21,022 nt of DNA, taken from NCBI GenBank assembly GCA_000969725.1, contig JXSR01S003663.1; one strand, written 5' to 3'. Position 1 is the first letter of the stretch. The number at the start of each line of letters is the position of its first letter. Below are positions 9,701-16,950 of this stretch, one piece after another. A model generated the notes under the pieces. That model saw only the letters and a program-made list of their open reading frames with translations, did no database searches and was not told the origin of the DNA. The position numbers and the translations under genes are program-made. Origin of the DNA: Ophiothrix spiculata. Its lineage: Eukaryota; Echinodermata; Ophiuroidea; Amphilepidida; Ophiotrichidae.

Positions 9701-12700
9701 TGTAGCATATCTGATGTATAGTAGCATATTATATGATGTATAAGTATACAACAGGTATCCTACAATGAGCAACATGTGGGAGCCGACAACTGCATCCTTT
9801 TGCCGCGTCTGGACATATATTCTATAGAAAGTGTACAATAAGATTTCTACCATACTTATTGGTGTAACCAAATATTTTGTTTCAGATTTTGGATGGTCCC
9901 TGGTTTCTTACTGAAAAGAATGGTTCTATCTAATTTCAAACAGCAGATTACAGATGTAGGCATCGCAGACTCAGTGGACTTCATGGTAGAAAGGGTAGGT
10001 AGCACACAGGGCACCAATGTTTTAGGCAAACATTTTATTTCATAATCATTCAAGTTACTATACCAAGCATGTTTAGAGTAATACTTTGTAGACACATAAT
10101 TTCAACTGAATCATATGTTCAAAACATGAAAAACATGTGTGTTGAGTTTTGAAGCATTTACCTCATCATGAATATCTTGGTATATAACTTGAGCTAAATA
10201 TTATATTTATGTGCTTAAAAGAACCAAGGAGGAAAGCTTTAAAACAGGTATTGTAAAGTGACAATGTACTGATTAACGTTCAGGTGAATCAAAAAATTTA
10301 AATGGGAGAGTTTGTTTCTATCGCCATACATGGAGCCGAGATATCATACGTCAGAATTGGTAATAAGTTTGATAGCTTGTCAGTTTGCGTATACCTGTTC
10401 ATGCCAAACTGTGTCTGCATTTCCAGTCTATTGAGACCGAGCTAGCTGAGATTTCCTTGATGAAGAATATCAAAGTGTCACATTTGCACGTGTAAAATAC
10501 CAGAGTTACAATATCTCTCCCGGTAAACAACAATCCAGATGGCGACAATTCCTTTAGCATTAAAATGTTGTTCCCTGGATTAAGTTGGAAAGATGATAGA
10601 TAACAAAAAAAGAAGAAAGAAGAAGTAAAAATGAGTGCAGAACAGAACCTTGCTGCCAACTTAAGCACTGTTTTTCAACTTTGATGATTGCATGATGTAA
10701 TGTTTTTTATTTGAAGGTAAGTTGAAGTTTTGTCCAAACCTGAAAATTACTTTTGTCCATGAATATTTTTTTCATACAATTCACAGTCAAATTTTTGCAA
10801 TTAATTCTCTTTAATTTTTCTCTTTTACAGTTAGAAGCACTCAGCCAGTCGGAGTTAGCTAGTAGACTTACCCTGAATTGTGCCAGTGACTATGTCGAAC
10901 CACAGAAGCTAATGGGAGTAGATATTACACTGATTGATGTAAGTTGTGAAGTGGAACCATGAGGTGAACACTCCTTCTGAATCAATTAAACATGCTATTA
11001 ATATTATAGAAAAGATTTATCAGATAGGCTTGGTAGGTAACCATTATGGAATAGGCTGCTTTTGCATGTTCAATAAATTGCAGTCTTATAAGTACCCAAC
11101 ATTGTGCTTGATCAACCATTTCACTATGTTGTGTGCAGGTGACATCAGATTGTAATCTGCACACAATGTGTTAATATATGGTCAATCATGCAGGGTACCG
11201 GTATGTTTACCTTGTCAGCACTTAGCTGTTCTTAACACTGGAAGACCGTTTGTTAGATCATTAAGAATAAGAAATATCTAACAAGAAATCTGTAAACACC
11301 ATTAATAAGAATCATCCTCTAGCATAAAGATAAGCAGTTCACTGGATAACAAACATATACATATATGGTAATCATGGATTTTTCAAAAGCTTTTGACACT
11401 GTCCCACACAACCCTCTTATTATGGCATTTGTAACTACAGCCATGCTTGGATCAACATTTCCCTACGCTGGCACAGGTAATGTCACAACATAACCCACGC
11501 AATATGTGCTATTATGGTTGATCACGCAGGATACCTGTATGTTGGGTACTTTTCAGACTGCATTATGGGACATGTAAAAGTGGTTTATTGGTATTTCGCT
11601 CATCCCAGTTTGTTACCTTGTTGGATCACCCTCTGAGAACTTCCTTCCGGTAGTATACTAGATGTGACTGAGTGATACCAGGTTGGTCACAACTAATCAT
11701 TGTAGGCTTTGGTCAAGGTTTGCAGGGTTACATCGTCAAAATTAAAAGTGTCATTAATTGACAGGTCATAGGGTTGCAGTGCATTCCAATAATCCACTGC
11801 TTCAGCAAAGAAGGAATTCACCATATGCGTTTATTATGGTGTATCATGGAGAATGTACTGTCTATTATGGCACCATCTTTCTCGGGTGGGCTTGAGAAAC
11901 GAATGACTTCCTATTAATTGTAAGTTGGTTTGTGATGATTTTATGAAATGTTGTAAGTCTGGTTTTGATCACTTACTTACAGACGTTTCAGTAATCACTG
12001 TTTGCCAAAGTTTACAAGTAAGGGAACAGACATGGATTAGTTGTAAGAACCGATTCTACAAAGCTATTTACCCTAACCTCCTTTCTCTCCAAAAATATCT
12101 GTCAAAAATGGGTCATTCCCTCCTGGATTCTAACCTGAGATCTCTCGTGTACAACTTCTATGTCCATCTGTGCCAAATTACTTGGCGAGCAGCAATTTGT
12201 GCTCATATGACCCTGTCTATAATGTTTTCAGACTTACAGATTTTCTCTTTTAACAATTTTGTAGCTTTTGGGGTCATTAGAGCCCAAGGGCACGAAAATG
12301 TGAAAGTGGTATGTACGTATGTCGGTCAAGTGAACTGATTTTGGATTAAATATGACCCTTTTCAAACCAATTGTTGGGGTCTAGTGAACTGAAATTTTGG
12401 CCAAAATTTGAGTCTTGATCTGAATGTTTTGCAAATTTCTTTATAAATTATAATTTATAACATTTGGAGCTAAACTAATGTATTTTTTCCTTTGAAACAT
12501 GCTTAAAATGGGGTCTAATGAGCAGCCAGGAGGTCTGAAAAAAGGGGGTGTCTTGACTACTGGACATAGGTACCTTGGGGTCGATTTCACTAAAGTTAAA
12601 ATGTTCTTGTTAAACCATCGTAAGACCAAAACCCATCGTTAGCTACGACCTCCTCTTGACCCCAGGATTTTTCTAATGCATAATTTATATACCTCATGAT

Positions 12701-13799
12701 GTGTTGAACACTTGCGAAGGGCTTCATGTTGTGATATTTAGTTGTAGTTACAAGCTAAACCCTTTGTAGCTACGATGCATCGTAAATGTTAGTGAAATTG
12801 ACCCCTGCTCATGCATGCATGTGAGTGCCACACTGGGCATTAGAGTTAACAAGTTCCCTGCAGAAATGCTTAATGTAACAAAACATGATATCATCTTTTA
12901 TCATCAGTGCATCATTCAGCTAAGTTCTCTTTCTTTCTTCAGGTGTTTGATGAATGTGCTATTACCCAGAGTGTGAGAGAGGAAACCTACAAGTGCTACC
13001 CAGAAGCCAGGAGAGCCCATCTGAAATCAGGAGGCAATTTCCCATATATCAGCCGTAGTGATGAAGTCAACTTATATATACAGGTATGAAAAACGTGCTT
13101 CTGTCTTCTCCTAAGTGCAAACCAAACTGCGCAGTAAAGTACCCTGTATCTGCCCGTAAATGTTGTAAAATACATGTCTATGCCGTCACAACGTAACCTG
13201 CAATTAACGCCCAGGGGGGTAACTGAGTATTCTGGCCGAGTAACCACCCGCGTTACCAAAAAGGCGAGACCTGGGCAGGTCTTGAGACTTGCCATGTAGG
13301 GTATCAAAATTGATATGCTGCTCTGCAAGTCTAAAATAGGGTATCAAAATTGGTCTCTGATAGGGTATCAAACTAAGAAAGAATTGTTGAATTAATGGCA
13401 ATTGTGCCTTAAATAGCCAATAAAAGTGCTTCAAATACCTAGAAACACCTCTTATAGATGAAAATGGTGCACAGTTACATTTTACCTATGAATTTTCATA
13501 ATAATTTTTCACATCAGTGTATGGCCTCAGATAGGGCATTCATTTGAACGGGCACAATCCCTAACTTAGACAAATTTTTAGAGTGAAAGTAGATATTTTT
13601 CCTATCTGTACTTTCTTTCATCTATAGGTAATAGGTACAGATATAACATGTAATAAATCCTATTTTTCAACATGTGCAGATACATCTCAAGAAGTTTGTA
13701 GGAGGACGTAATTCAGCAAGAGACCCCAACTTATCAGAAGTCACGGAACCATATGAAGATCTGCCGGGCGGAAGCGGAGCTACATTTGCAGGTTTCTGA
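6718..13799 (+). CDS. SPG21: Maspardin (SPG21/ACP33), complete eight-exon coding region
   Basis: The spliced coding sequence joins 6718-6795, 7468-7629, 8599-8679, 9304-9449, 9886-9994, 10831-10938, 12943-13083 and 13680-13799, giving 945 bases and 314 residues against 308 in human maspardin. Each intron starts GT and ends AG, and the frame holds through every join. The product matches maspardin along nearly its whole length: the PPVSGTAD segment, the nucleophile elbow G-A-S-L-G (Ser114), [19 protein letters not shown], and the ARRAHLK-GGNFPY block near the C terminus. Maspardin is known as an alpha/beta-hydrolase-fold protein of cytosol and endosomal membranes that binds CD4 and ALDH16A1; loss in humans causes Mast syndrome, a spastic paraplegia. 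Whether it is an active hydrolase is unsettled. The start ATG has A at -3, and an in-frame stop lies upstream at 6676-6678. The two ends of the protein differ most from the vertebrate form. Confidence 0.96.
6796..7467 (+). other. SPG21: SPG21 intron 1
   Basis: This phase-0 intron runs from GTAAGA to CTTTCAG. It has T-rich runs and repeated TTTCAGATTTTTT segments (about 7313 and 7406) that resemble acceptors, but the conserved protein starts after the last one. No mobile element is recognised. Confidence 0.85.
7468..7629 (+). CDS. SPG21: SPG21 coding exon 2 (residues 27-80)
   Basis: The acceptor is a pyrimidine-rich tract ending CTTTCAG, and the donor is CA/GTAAGT. The 54 codons encode [18 protein letters not shown], then the strongly conserved PPVSGTAD segment and QGFRVIA. 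In the maspardin fold this is the first beta-strand region with the loop that shapes the oxyanion side of the pocket (family knowledge). Both borders are phase 0. The reading frame stays open into the flanking intron on both sides, but the splice signals and the match to maspardin set the ends. Confidence 0.97.
7630..8598 (+). other. SPG21: SPG21 intron 2
   Basis: This phase-0 intron runs from GTAAGT to TTTCTAG. The only notable content is a degenerate C-rich stretch that ends in two telomere-like CCCTAA units (8187-8278). I see no coding remnant. Confidence 0.85.
8187..8278. repeat. Degenerate telomere-like repeat
   Basis: Irregular units of the type ACCCNTAAC / CCATGACC run through the stretch and finish with CCCTAACCCT at 8267-8276. 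Only about two exact metazoan telomere units are present, so this is a decayed low-complexity repeat and not evidence of a chromosome end. Confidence 0.4.
8599..8679 (+). CDS. SPG21: SPG21 coding exon 3 (residues 81-107)
   Basis: This exon is 81 bases, exactly 27 codons, bordered by TTTCTAG and AAG/GTAAGC. It encodes a segment ending [13 protein letters not shown], which matches the LDHLQLDK helix just before the nucleophile elbow in maspardin. Usual family members have a Q-Y-P-V-Y-W segment at its start; here it reads VEYAVHW. Both borders are phase 0. Confidence 0.95.
8680..9303 (+). other. SPG21: SPG21 intron 3
   Basis: This phase-0 intron runs from GTAAGC to TTTTTCAG. It contains a C11-A12 homopolymer junction at 9048-9070. 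An open frame across this region (8981-9214) is interrupted in meaning by that run and shows no family resemblance. Confidence 0.85.
9048..9070. repeat. C11/A12 homopolymer junction
   Basis: Eleven C are followed directly by twelve A within intron 3. Length is likely to vary between individuals and between assemblies. Confidence 0.9.
9304..9449 (+). CDS. SPG21: SPG21 coding exon 4, nucleophile elbow (residues 108-156 in part)
   Basis: The exon begins [21 protein letters not shown] after a TTTTTCAG acceptor. It carries the GxSxG nucleophile elbow of alpha/beta hydrolases with Ser114, matching the conserved Ser109 of human maspardin. It then runs through [14 protein letters not shown], a buried strand of the sheet. 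The donor is AC/GTAAGT, which splits a Thr codon (phase 2), the only non-zero phase in the gene. Confidence 0.97.
9450..9885 (+). other. SPG21: SPG21 intron 4 (phase 2)
   Basis: The intron runs from GTAAGT to TTTCAG. About a third of it is the foldback element at 9664-9801; the rest is unique-looking AT-rich sequence. Confidence 0.85.
9664..9801. mobile_element. Foldback/MITE-like element in intron 4
   Basis: Two 50-base arms, 9664-9713 and 9752-9801, are reverse complements at 44 of 50 positions by eye, separated by 38 bases of AT-rich spacer. The arms contain GGATGCAGTTGT and GGCTCC near the outer ends. The structure fits a miniature inverted-repeat element. No clear target-site duplication was found, so the superfamily is unknown. 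Confidence 0.75.
9886..9994 (+). CDS. SPG21: SPG21 coding exon 5 (residues 156-192)
   Basis: The acceptor is TTTTGTTTCAG, and the first base completes the Thr codon begun in exon 4. The exon encodes [17 protein letters not shown] and ends in SVDFMVER before GTAGGT. This matches the cap-region segment of maspardin (FWLMPAFMLKK to IDFMVDR in human). The frame agrees with both neighbours. Confidence 0.96.
9995..10830 (+). other. SPG21: SPG21 intron 5
   Basis: This phase-0 intron runs from GTAGGT to TTTTACAG. I see only AT-rich sequence with no recognisable mobile element or coding remnant. Confidence 0.85.
10831..10938 (+). CDS. SPG21: SPG21 coding exon 6 (residues 193-228)
   Basis: A long pyrimidine tract ending TTTTACAG precedes 36 codons that begin [17 protein letters not shown]. 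The [11 protein letters not shown] block is identical to the vertebrate protein. The end, VDITLID, precedes the donor GTAAGT and matches the strand that leads to the family's VFD segment in the next exon. Both borders are phase 0. Confidence 0.97.
11138..11210 (+). repeat. Direct repeat copy A (partner 11476-11549)
   Basis: About 73 bases run from GGTGACATC to GGTATGTTTAC, aligning with copy B through shared blocks such as CAATRTG and ATCAYGCAGG. A short palindrome, TTGTGTGCAG to CTGCACACAA, overlaps its start. A further inverted relative lies at about 11089-11120. Confidence 0.5.
11365..11421 (+). pseudogene. LINE reverse-transcriptase fragment (motif A)
   Basis: The plus-strand translation reads [18 protein letters not shown], the hallmark of motif A (the first catalytic aspartate) of non-LTR retrotransposon reverse transcriptases. 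Resemblance stops after about 18 codons. The fragment is isolated, with no upstream or downstream RT motifs in this frame, so it is a small dead remnant lying between the two direct repeats. Confidence 0.65.
11476..11549 (+). repeat. Direct repeat copy B (partner 11138-11210)
   Basis: This is the second copy of the degenerate repeat, with blocks CACGCAATATGTG and GTTGATCACGCAGGATACC. Together with copy A it brackets the LINE motif-A remnant. This could be a target duplication or two copies of a dispersed repeat. Confidence 0.5.
11693..11830 (-). pseudogene. LINE reverse-transcriptase C-terminal fragment
   Basis: The reverse strand encodes 45 residues to a stop. They begin [18 protein letters not shown], which resembles the NSFFPxAIxxWNxLP block at the C terminus of CR1/L2/jockey-type polyproteins. 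Two in-frame stops sit just upstream (to the right on the plus strand), and a further piece in another frame ([11 protein letters not shown]) suggests a frameshifted extension. A GGAAGGAAG run follows on the same strand past the stop, like the tail of the larger LINE in this window. Confidence 0.5.
12577..12805. mobile_element. Short TIR element (MITE-like) in intron 6
   Basis: Terminal inverted repeats GGGGTCGATTTCACTAA (12577-12593) and its partner at 12789-12805 differ at one of 17 positions. Inside, the TAGCTACGA and CATCGTAA blocks also recur in inverted form. The size of 229 bases and lack of coding fit a non-autonomous DNA transposon. No convincing target duplication is seen. Confidence 0.65.
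12943..13083 (+). CDS. SPG21: SPG21 coding exon 7 (residues 229-275)
   Basis: The exon follows TTTCTTTCTTCAG and opens with VFDECAIT, then [27 protein letters not shown] and NLYIQ before GTATGA. The ARRAHLK-GGNFPY stretch is the most conserved part of the maspardin C-terminal half and includes the histidine region expected late in an alpha/beta hydrolase. I infer, but cannot prove, that this His takes the catalytic-triad position. Both borders are phase 0. Confidence 0.97.
13084..13679 (+). other. SPG21: SPG21 intron 7
   Basis: This phase-0 intron runs from GTATGA to GTGCAG. It contains three spaced copies of AGGGTATCAAA (about 13298, 13338, 13362), two of them extended to GGGTATCAAAATTG, and a GC-richer block at 13205-13290. 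These look like part of a dispersed repeat that I cannot name. Confidence 0.8.
13680..13799 (+). CDS. SPG21: SPG21 terminal coding exon 8 (residues 276-314)
   Basis: The acceptor ends CATGTGCAG and the exon opens IHLKKF, matching the human IHLLQF. The remaining tail, through [10 protein letters not shown] to a Gly/Ser-rich end and TGA, is not conserved apart from the DP pair. That is usual for the maspardin C terminus. The acceptor has a weaker pyrimidine tract than the others, but the frame and the IHL match fix it. Confidence 0.9.
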   Translation: MHLKKFVGGRNSARDPNLSEVTEPYEDLPGGSGATFAGF

Positions 13800-14282
13800 T
13801 CCATGTAGGTGTTTTAATCAAGTCAACTCGTAAGTTGTATTAAGTGTAGTATGTGAAGCCATATGGTGAAGCCAAATCATGATATACATGTACTTATATG
13901 CTCAAAATTGCTACTTAAAAACATTCCTATTTATAAACTGAAACTTAACTGAATATAGAAAAAGTGGCATGCTGCTGGCCAATGCATGATTGATTGTGAG
14001 GCGTGTTTGTAATTGGAAATATAAAGGATTACAATGAATTTGTAGCGTGTTGGAAGTTTAAGTAATGAATGCAAAATGGCGATAAAAAAGCTGCAGATAT
14101 TGCAGGTCTTGAAAGCAGTTTTACTTAAACGATTAAGATAAACTTGTATGTGTTTAAGTTGGGCAGTAATGCAAAATGGTATTATGTAGCACAAAAGGTC
14201 TGGATGCTGTTGGGTTTGAAAGCAGTGCTACAAAGAACACTGATTTTGAAAAAAATGTCCTGGATACTGCACTTGTAATAAA
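13800..14282 (+). other. SPG21: Probable 3' UTR of SPG21
   Basis: This AT-rich stretch lies between the stop codon and the first good AATAAA downstream. It has no coding signal and no repeat I recognise apart from A/T-rich runs. Its length, about 480 bases, is plausible for a 3' UTR. The end is inferred from the poly(A) signal only. Confidence 0.55.
14277..14282 (+). terminator. Candidate poly(A) signal AATAAA for SPG21
   Basis: This is the first canonical AATAAA after the stop codon, in the context TGTAATAAAATG. A second AATAAA occurs at 14854-14859, but that one lies inside a transposable element. Confidence 0.55.
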
Positions 14283-14680
14283 ATGAACATCTGGTATCAA
14301 AAGTGCCATATATATCTATCATAGATAGATATAATGGTTGATGCTCTCTCTAACGTTGCCCATGTGAACTTAGTCAGATGCTCTAACTAATGCCATGTGA
14401 TGTGACCCACTCATATAGATGTGTGGGTGCGCAAAATAGGGTGCTAACTTACAACTTCTGTACTTGCATAGTGCAGTGTTGCATTGATACTAACCAGTTT
14501 TCAGTAGTGTGGTTTGATGCTGGCCCATTCTGATCAGCTATAAGCCTAGTTGTGCATTATATATACATGATAATTCATAATCCAGTAATCACAGCTCTGC
14601 ACTTGATCATTTTTTTCTTGCAATATTGGTGTGGTTGGACTTGAAACCAAGCAAATAAGCATTCCACTGTCTAGTGAAGG
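14283..14680. other. Downstream flank, no gene seen
   Basis: There is a short palindrome ATATCTATC-ATA-GATAGATAT at about 14313-14333 just after the poly(A) signal. Nothing else is recognisable before the hAT-like element. Confidence 0.45.
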
Positions 14681-15015
14681 TAGTCCATCTAGATGGACCT
14701 CACAAGCGAGCGCCGTAGTGGCGCGAGGTCCATCAACTTACACACCAAGCCCCCTGCTGGGTTTTCCCTATAGAAAATTGGTGACCAGTCAATTCTAGCT
14801 AAACAAATAGAAGTATTATGTAATGGATGGTTATATTTGACTCAGACTTGAAAAATAAAATAAATGCATAGGTTTTTGGTTATCACAAACTGCGCCTTCT
14901 TGAGTTACAGGGTAGTATCATATTTCACTTGCCTTGGATTTCCAAGGCAGGATTTGTTGTAAGTTGATGGACCTCACGCTTCGCGTTCGCTTGCGAGGTC
15001 CATCTGGATGGACTA
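14681..15015. mobile_element. hAT-like MITE with perfect 8-bp target duplication
   Basis: The element starts TAGTCCATCTAGATGGACCT and ends in the inverted form (GGATGGACTA). Terminal inverted repeats are 14681-14740 and 14960-15015, similar over nearly their full 56-60 bases. AGTGAAGG flanks both sides exactly (14673-14680 and 15016-15023). An 8-bp duplication is the signature of the hAT superfamily. Each TIR tip is itself palindromic (GTCCATCTAGATGGAC on the left). At 335 bases it is non-autonomous. Confidence 0.85.
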
Positions 15016-15039
15016 AGTGAAGGCTGAGCAAAGTAACCC

Positions 15040-15073
15040 AGATGGACCTAACGGTCACTTGCGAGGTCCATCT
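15040..15073. repeat. Isolated TIR-like hairpin related to the hAT-like MITE
   Basis: AGATGGACCT (15040-15049) and its complement AGGTCCATCT (15064-15073) enclose 14 bases containing CACTTGCG. This matches the TIR style of the element just to the left and continues into TAGATGGA. It is probably a fragment or deletion derivative of the same family. Confidence 0.55.
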
Positions 15074-15088
15074 AGATGGAGAAATTGT

Positions 15089-15347
15089 CATGTGAGCTCA
15101 AGAAAGTCGTATCTGTAACAGCTGCCTTTTGTCATTAATTTGGATTGCACACTGTAAAATCTCCAGTTTTGGGTCAGTGGTTCTTGAAATGGTTCTTCAG
15201 GTGACACCGTCACCTGAAGAACCATTTCAAGAACCACTAACATAAGATAGTGAAATTTTGAGAGATTTTTCACATTCTTGTGACAAGTTGAGAAATAAAT
15301 ATAACTTAGGGCAGCCTTGGCAGATACGACTTTCTTGCATTCACATG
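15089..15347. repeat. Nested foldback with perfect 30-bp core stem
   Basis: The outer arms 15089-15127 and 15310-15347 are diverged reverse complements sharing CAAGAAAGTCGTATCTG. The middle parts also match loosely. The core (15176-15205 and 15209-15238) is a perfect 30-bp stem with a 3-base ACC loop. It is best read as an inverted-repeat transposon remnant. The core is far better matched than the arms. No coding potential is credible here. Confidence 0.8.
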
Positions 15348-15578
15348 ATGAAATAAGAGTAGATATTTGTCTTGTGGTCATCCAGCAGTGTATTGAAACC
15401 ATGTGCCTACATGTCTTAGAAGATGGTCTGACTGTCTTGTTCTTGTATTTTTATTTTTTGAAGGGGTGATTGTCTTTAATAAGGTCATTGTTGAGTAGTT
15501 AACCTGGATGATTTCATACATCTGTGATTTAGAACTGTCATCAAGACCATTTTTTCATGCTGACATGAATATATTACG

Positions 15579-15743
15579 ATGTCGGCACATATGTCGTACA
15601 ATGTCGGCACATATGCCATGTCGTCACATATGTCGTACAATGTCGGCACATATGCCATGTCAGCACATATGTCGTACAATGTCGGCACGTATGTCATACA
15701 ATGTCGGCACATATGTCGTACAATGTCGGCACTTATGTCGACA
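15579..15743 (+). repeat. Minisatellite with mixed 22- and 17-bp units
   Basis: There are eight tandem units beginning ATGTCGGCAC or a close variant: 22, 17, 22, 17, 22, 22, 22 and 21 bases. Long units end TATGTCGTACA and short units end TATGCC. Units differ at few positions, so the array is young. It produces open frames on both strands that are repeat artefacts. Confidence 0.92.
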
Positions 15744-16950
15744 AAACCTATCATGTGGTAGCACCATAGCAACAATGTTAACATTTTTAGACAGCATTTA
15801 ACTACATAATTTTTAGTCCTAACCAGACGCTAAAACTTTGGGACTGTTGGGATAAATATAGCCCAGTGCCCACTTATTAAGCTTGAGCCGGGAGCTTGAG
15901 TTCTTAGTATTTATAATAAGATGAAAAGTAAGTTATTGTGCAGAAGCAGGGGGGGGGGGGATAAAGTGTTTTCATTCCTATTTGACTTGCTGTATAGAAT
16001 CAGGTGATTTAAAAGCAAGATAAGCTGGGAAGTCAGAGGTTGCCCTGTATGCTGGTATATGATATATATTTGGTGCTTGGCAAGGGGAAATGAAGAGAAA
16101 AAATATAATCAAACTAGTAATCCAAAAATGTAAAGCTACTATAACTCTGCAAACAATGCCAGACAAAACAGGCATATGAAATTATATATTATATATCCAA
16201 AAACAATACAACGCTGAAGTGGCATTTGTAAAAAATCTTGTGTAATAATGCACATGTCAATTGATAACCTGACCTATGAGATCCCAGGTGGCCTTGTTTT
16301 GTAGGCTCCTTACCACTTCAAACATACTCTTCCTGGTCAAATTCTGATGATGCCACCTACTAATATGACCAAAGGTAAATGACTTGGAAATCCCATTCCA
16401 AATTGCATTCACATCTGTCAAGAAATGCAATTTACTGCATAGTTATTGTTACAAAATATGATCGATATCGGGCATATTGCACAATATCTCGGCTCTTTTA
16501 ACTGGTGTTCCGATCTTAGAGTAAATTCTGCCGTAATCCCTATCCCCATCCCTCCTGGCAACAAATTTGATCATAGTTCAGGCCTAATGCATCTCTTGTG
16601 ACTGAGTTATATGAGTCTCCCTGGATCTCACTGGGCTGAGATATCAATTGACCAGTGCATAACTATATAACAATCACATCAGGCAAATCACTTTATATTA
16701 TGTACATAGTTACAGACATAGCTTTTTATGAATATAGTTTTTGCAGCTTTATCACAAAACAACACTCTTCGGTTACTTTCAGAGGCTCTGTCACTGTGAC
16801 AAATTTTTAAAGGGCAGTGAAAACATTTGTTTTCCATTCACAGCTGTATTACGTGGTTCACGTTTGGAAGTAGGCTGTCATTGAATCAGGTATGAGACCT
16901 TGCAAGTTTTGCATAATTTCAGGGGCTGGAGGATTGGGTAATTCTGGACA
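15744..16950. other. Intergenic, no gene seen
   Basis: A G12 run lies at 15949-15960. TTAAAGGGCAGTG at 16808 looks like one end of a TTAAAGG-type element, but I could not find its partner with confidence. There is no gene signal. Confidence 0.5.

Larger units (their letters stand above)
10939..12942 (+). other. SPG21: SPG21 intron 6, longest and repeat-bearing
   Basis: This 2-kb phase-0 intron holds two LINE reverse-transcriptase fragments in opposite orientation, a pair of about 70-base direct repeats, a TIR element near its 3' end, and an unexplained open frame of 137 codons (11925-12338). Its excess length over the other introns is explained largely by these insertions. Confidence 0.85.

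Noticed and set aside
14854..14859. Second AATAAA as the main SPG21 poly(A) signal
   Set aside because: It lies inside the hAT-like MITE and is farther away than the signal at 14277. It could still serve as a minor site.
15176..15238. microRNA precursor
   Set aside because: A 30-bp perfect stem with a 3-base loop is unlike a metazoan pre-miRNA, and it sits within a larger transposon-like inverted repeat.
15485..15801. Open frames on both strands across the minisatellite, with YVPTLYDIC-type peptide repeats
   Set aside because: The reading is produced by tandem DNA units whose lengths avoid stops. There is no homology and both strands are open, so it is not a gene.
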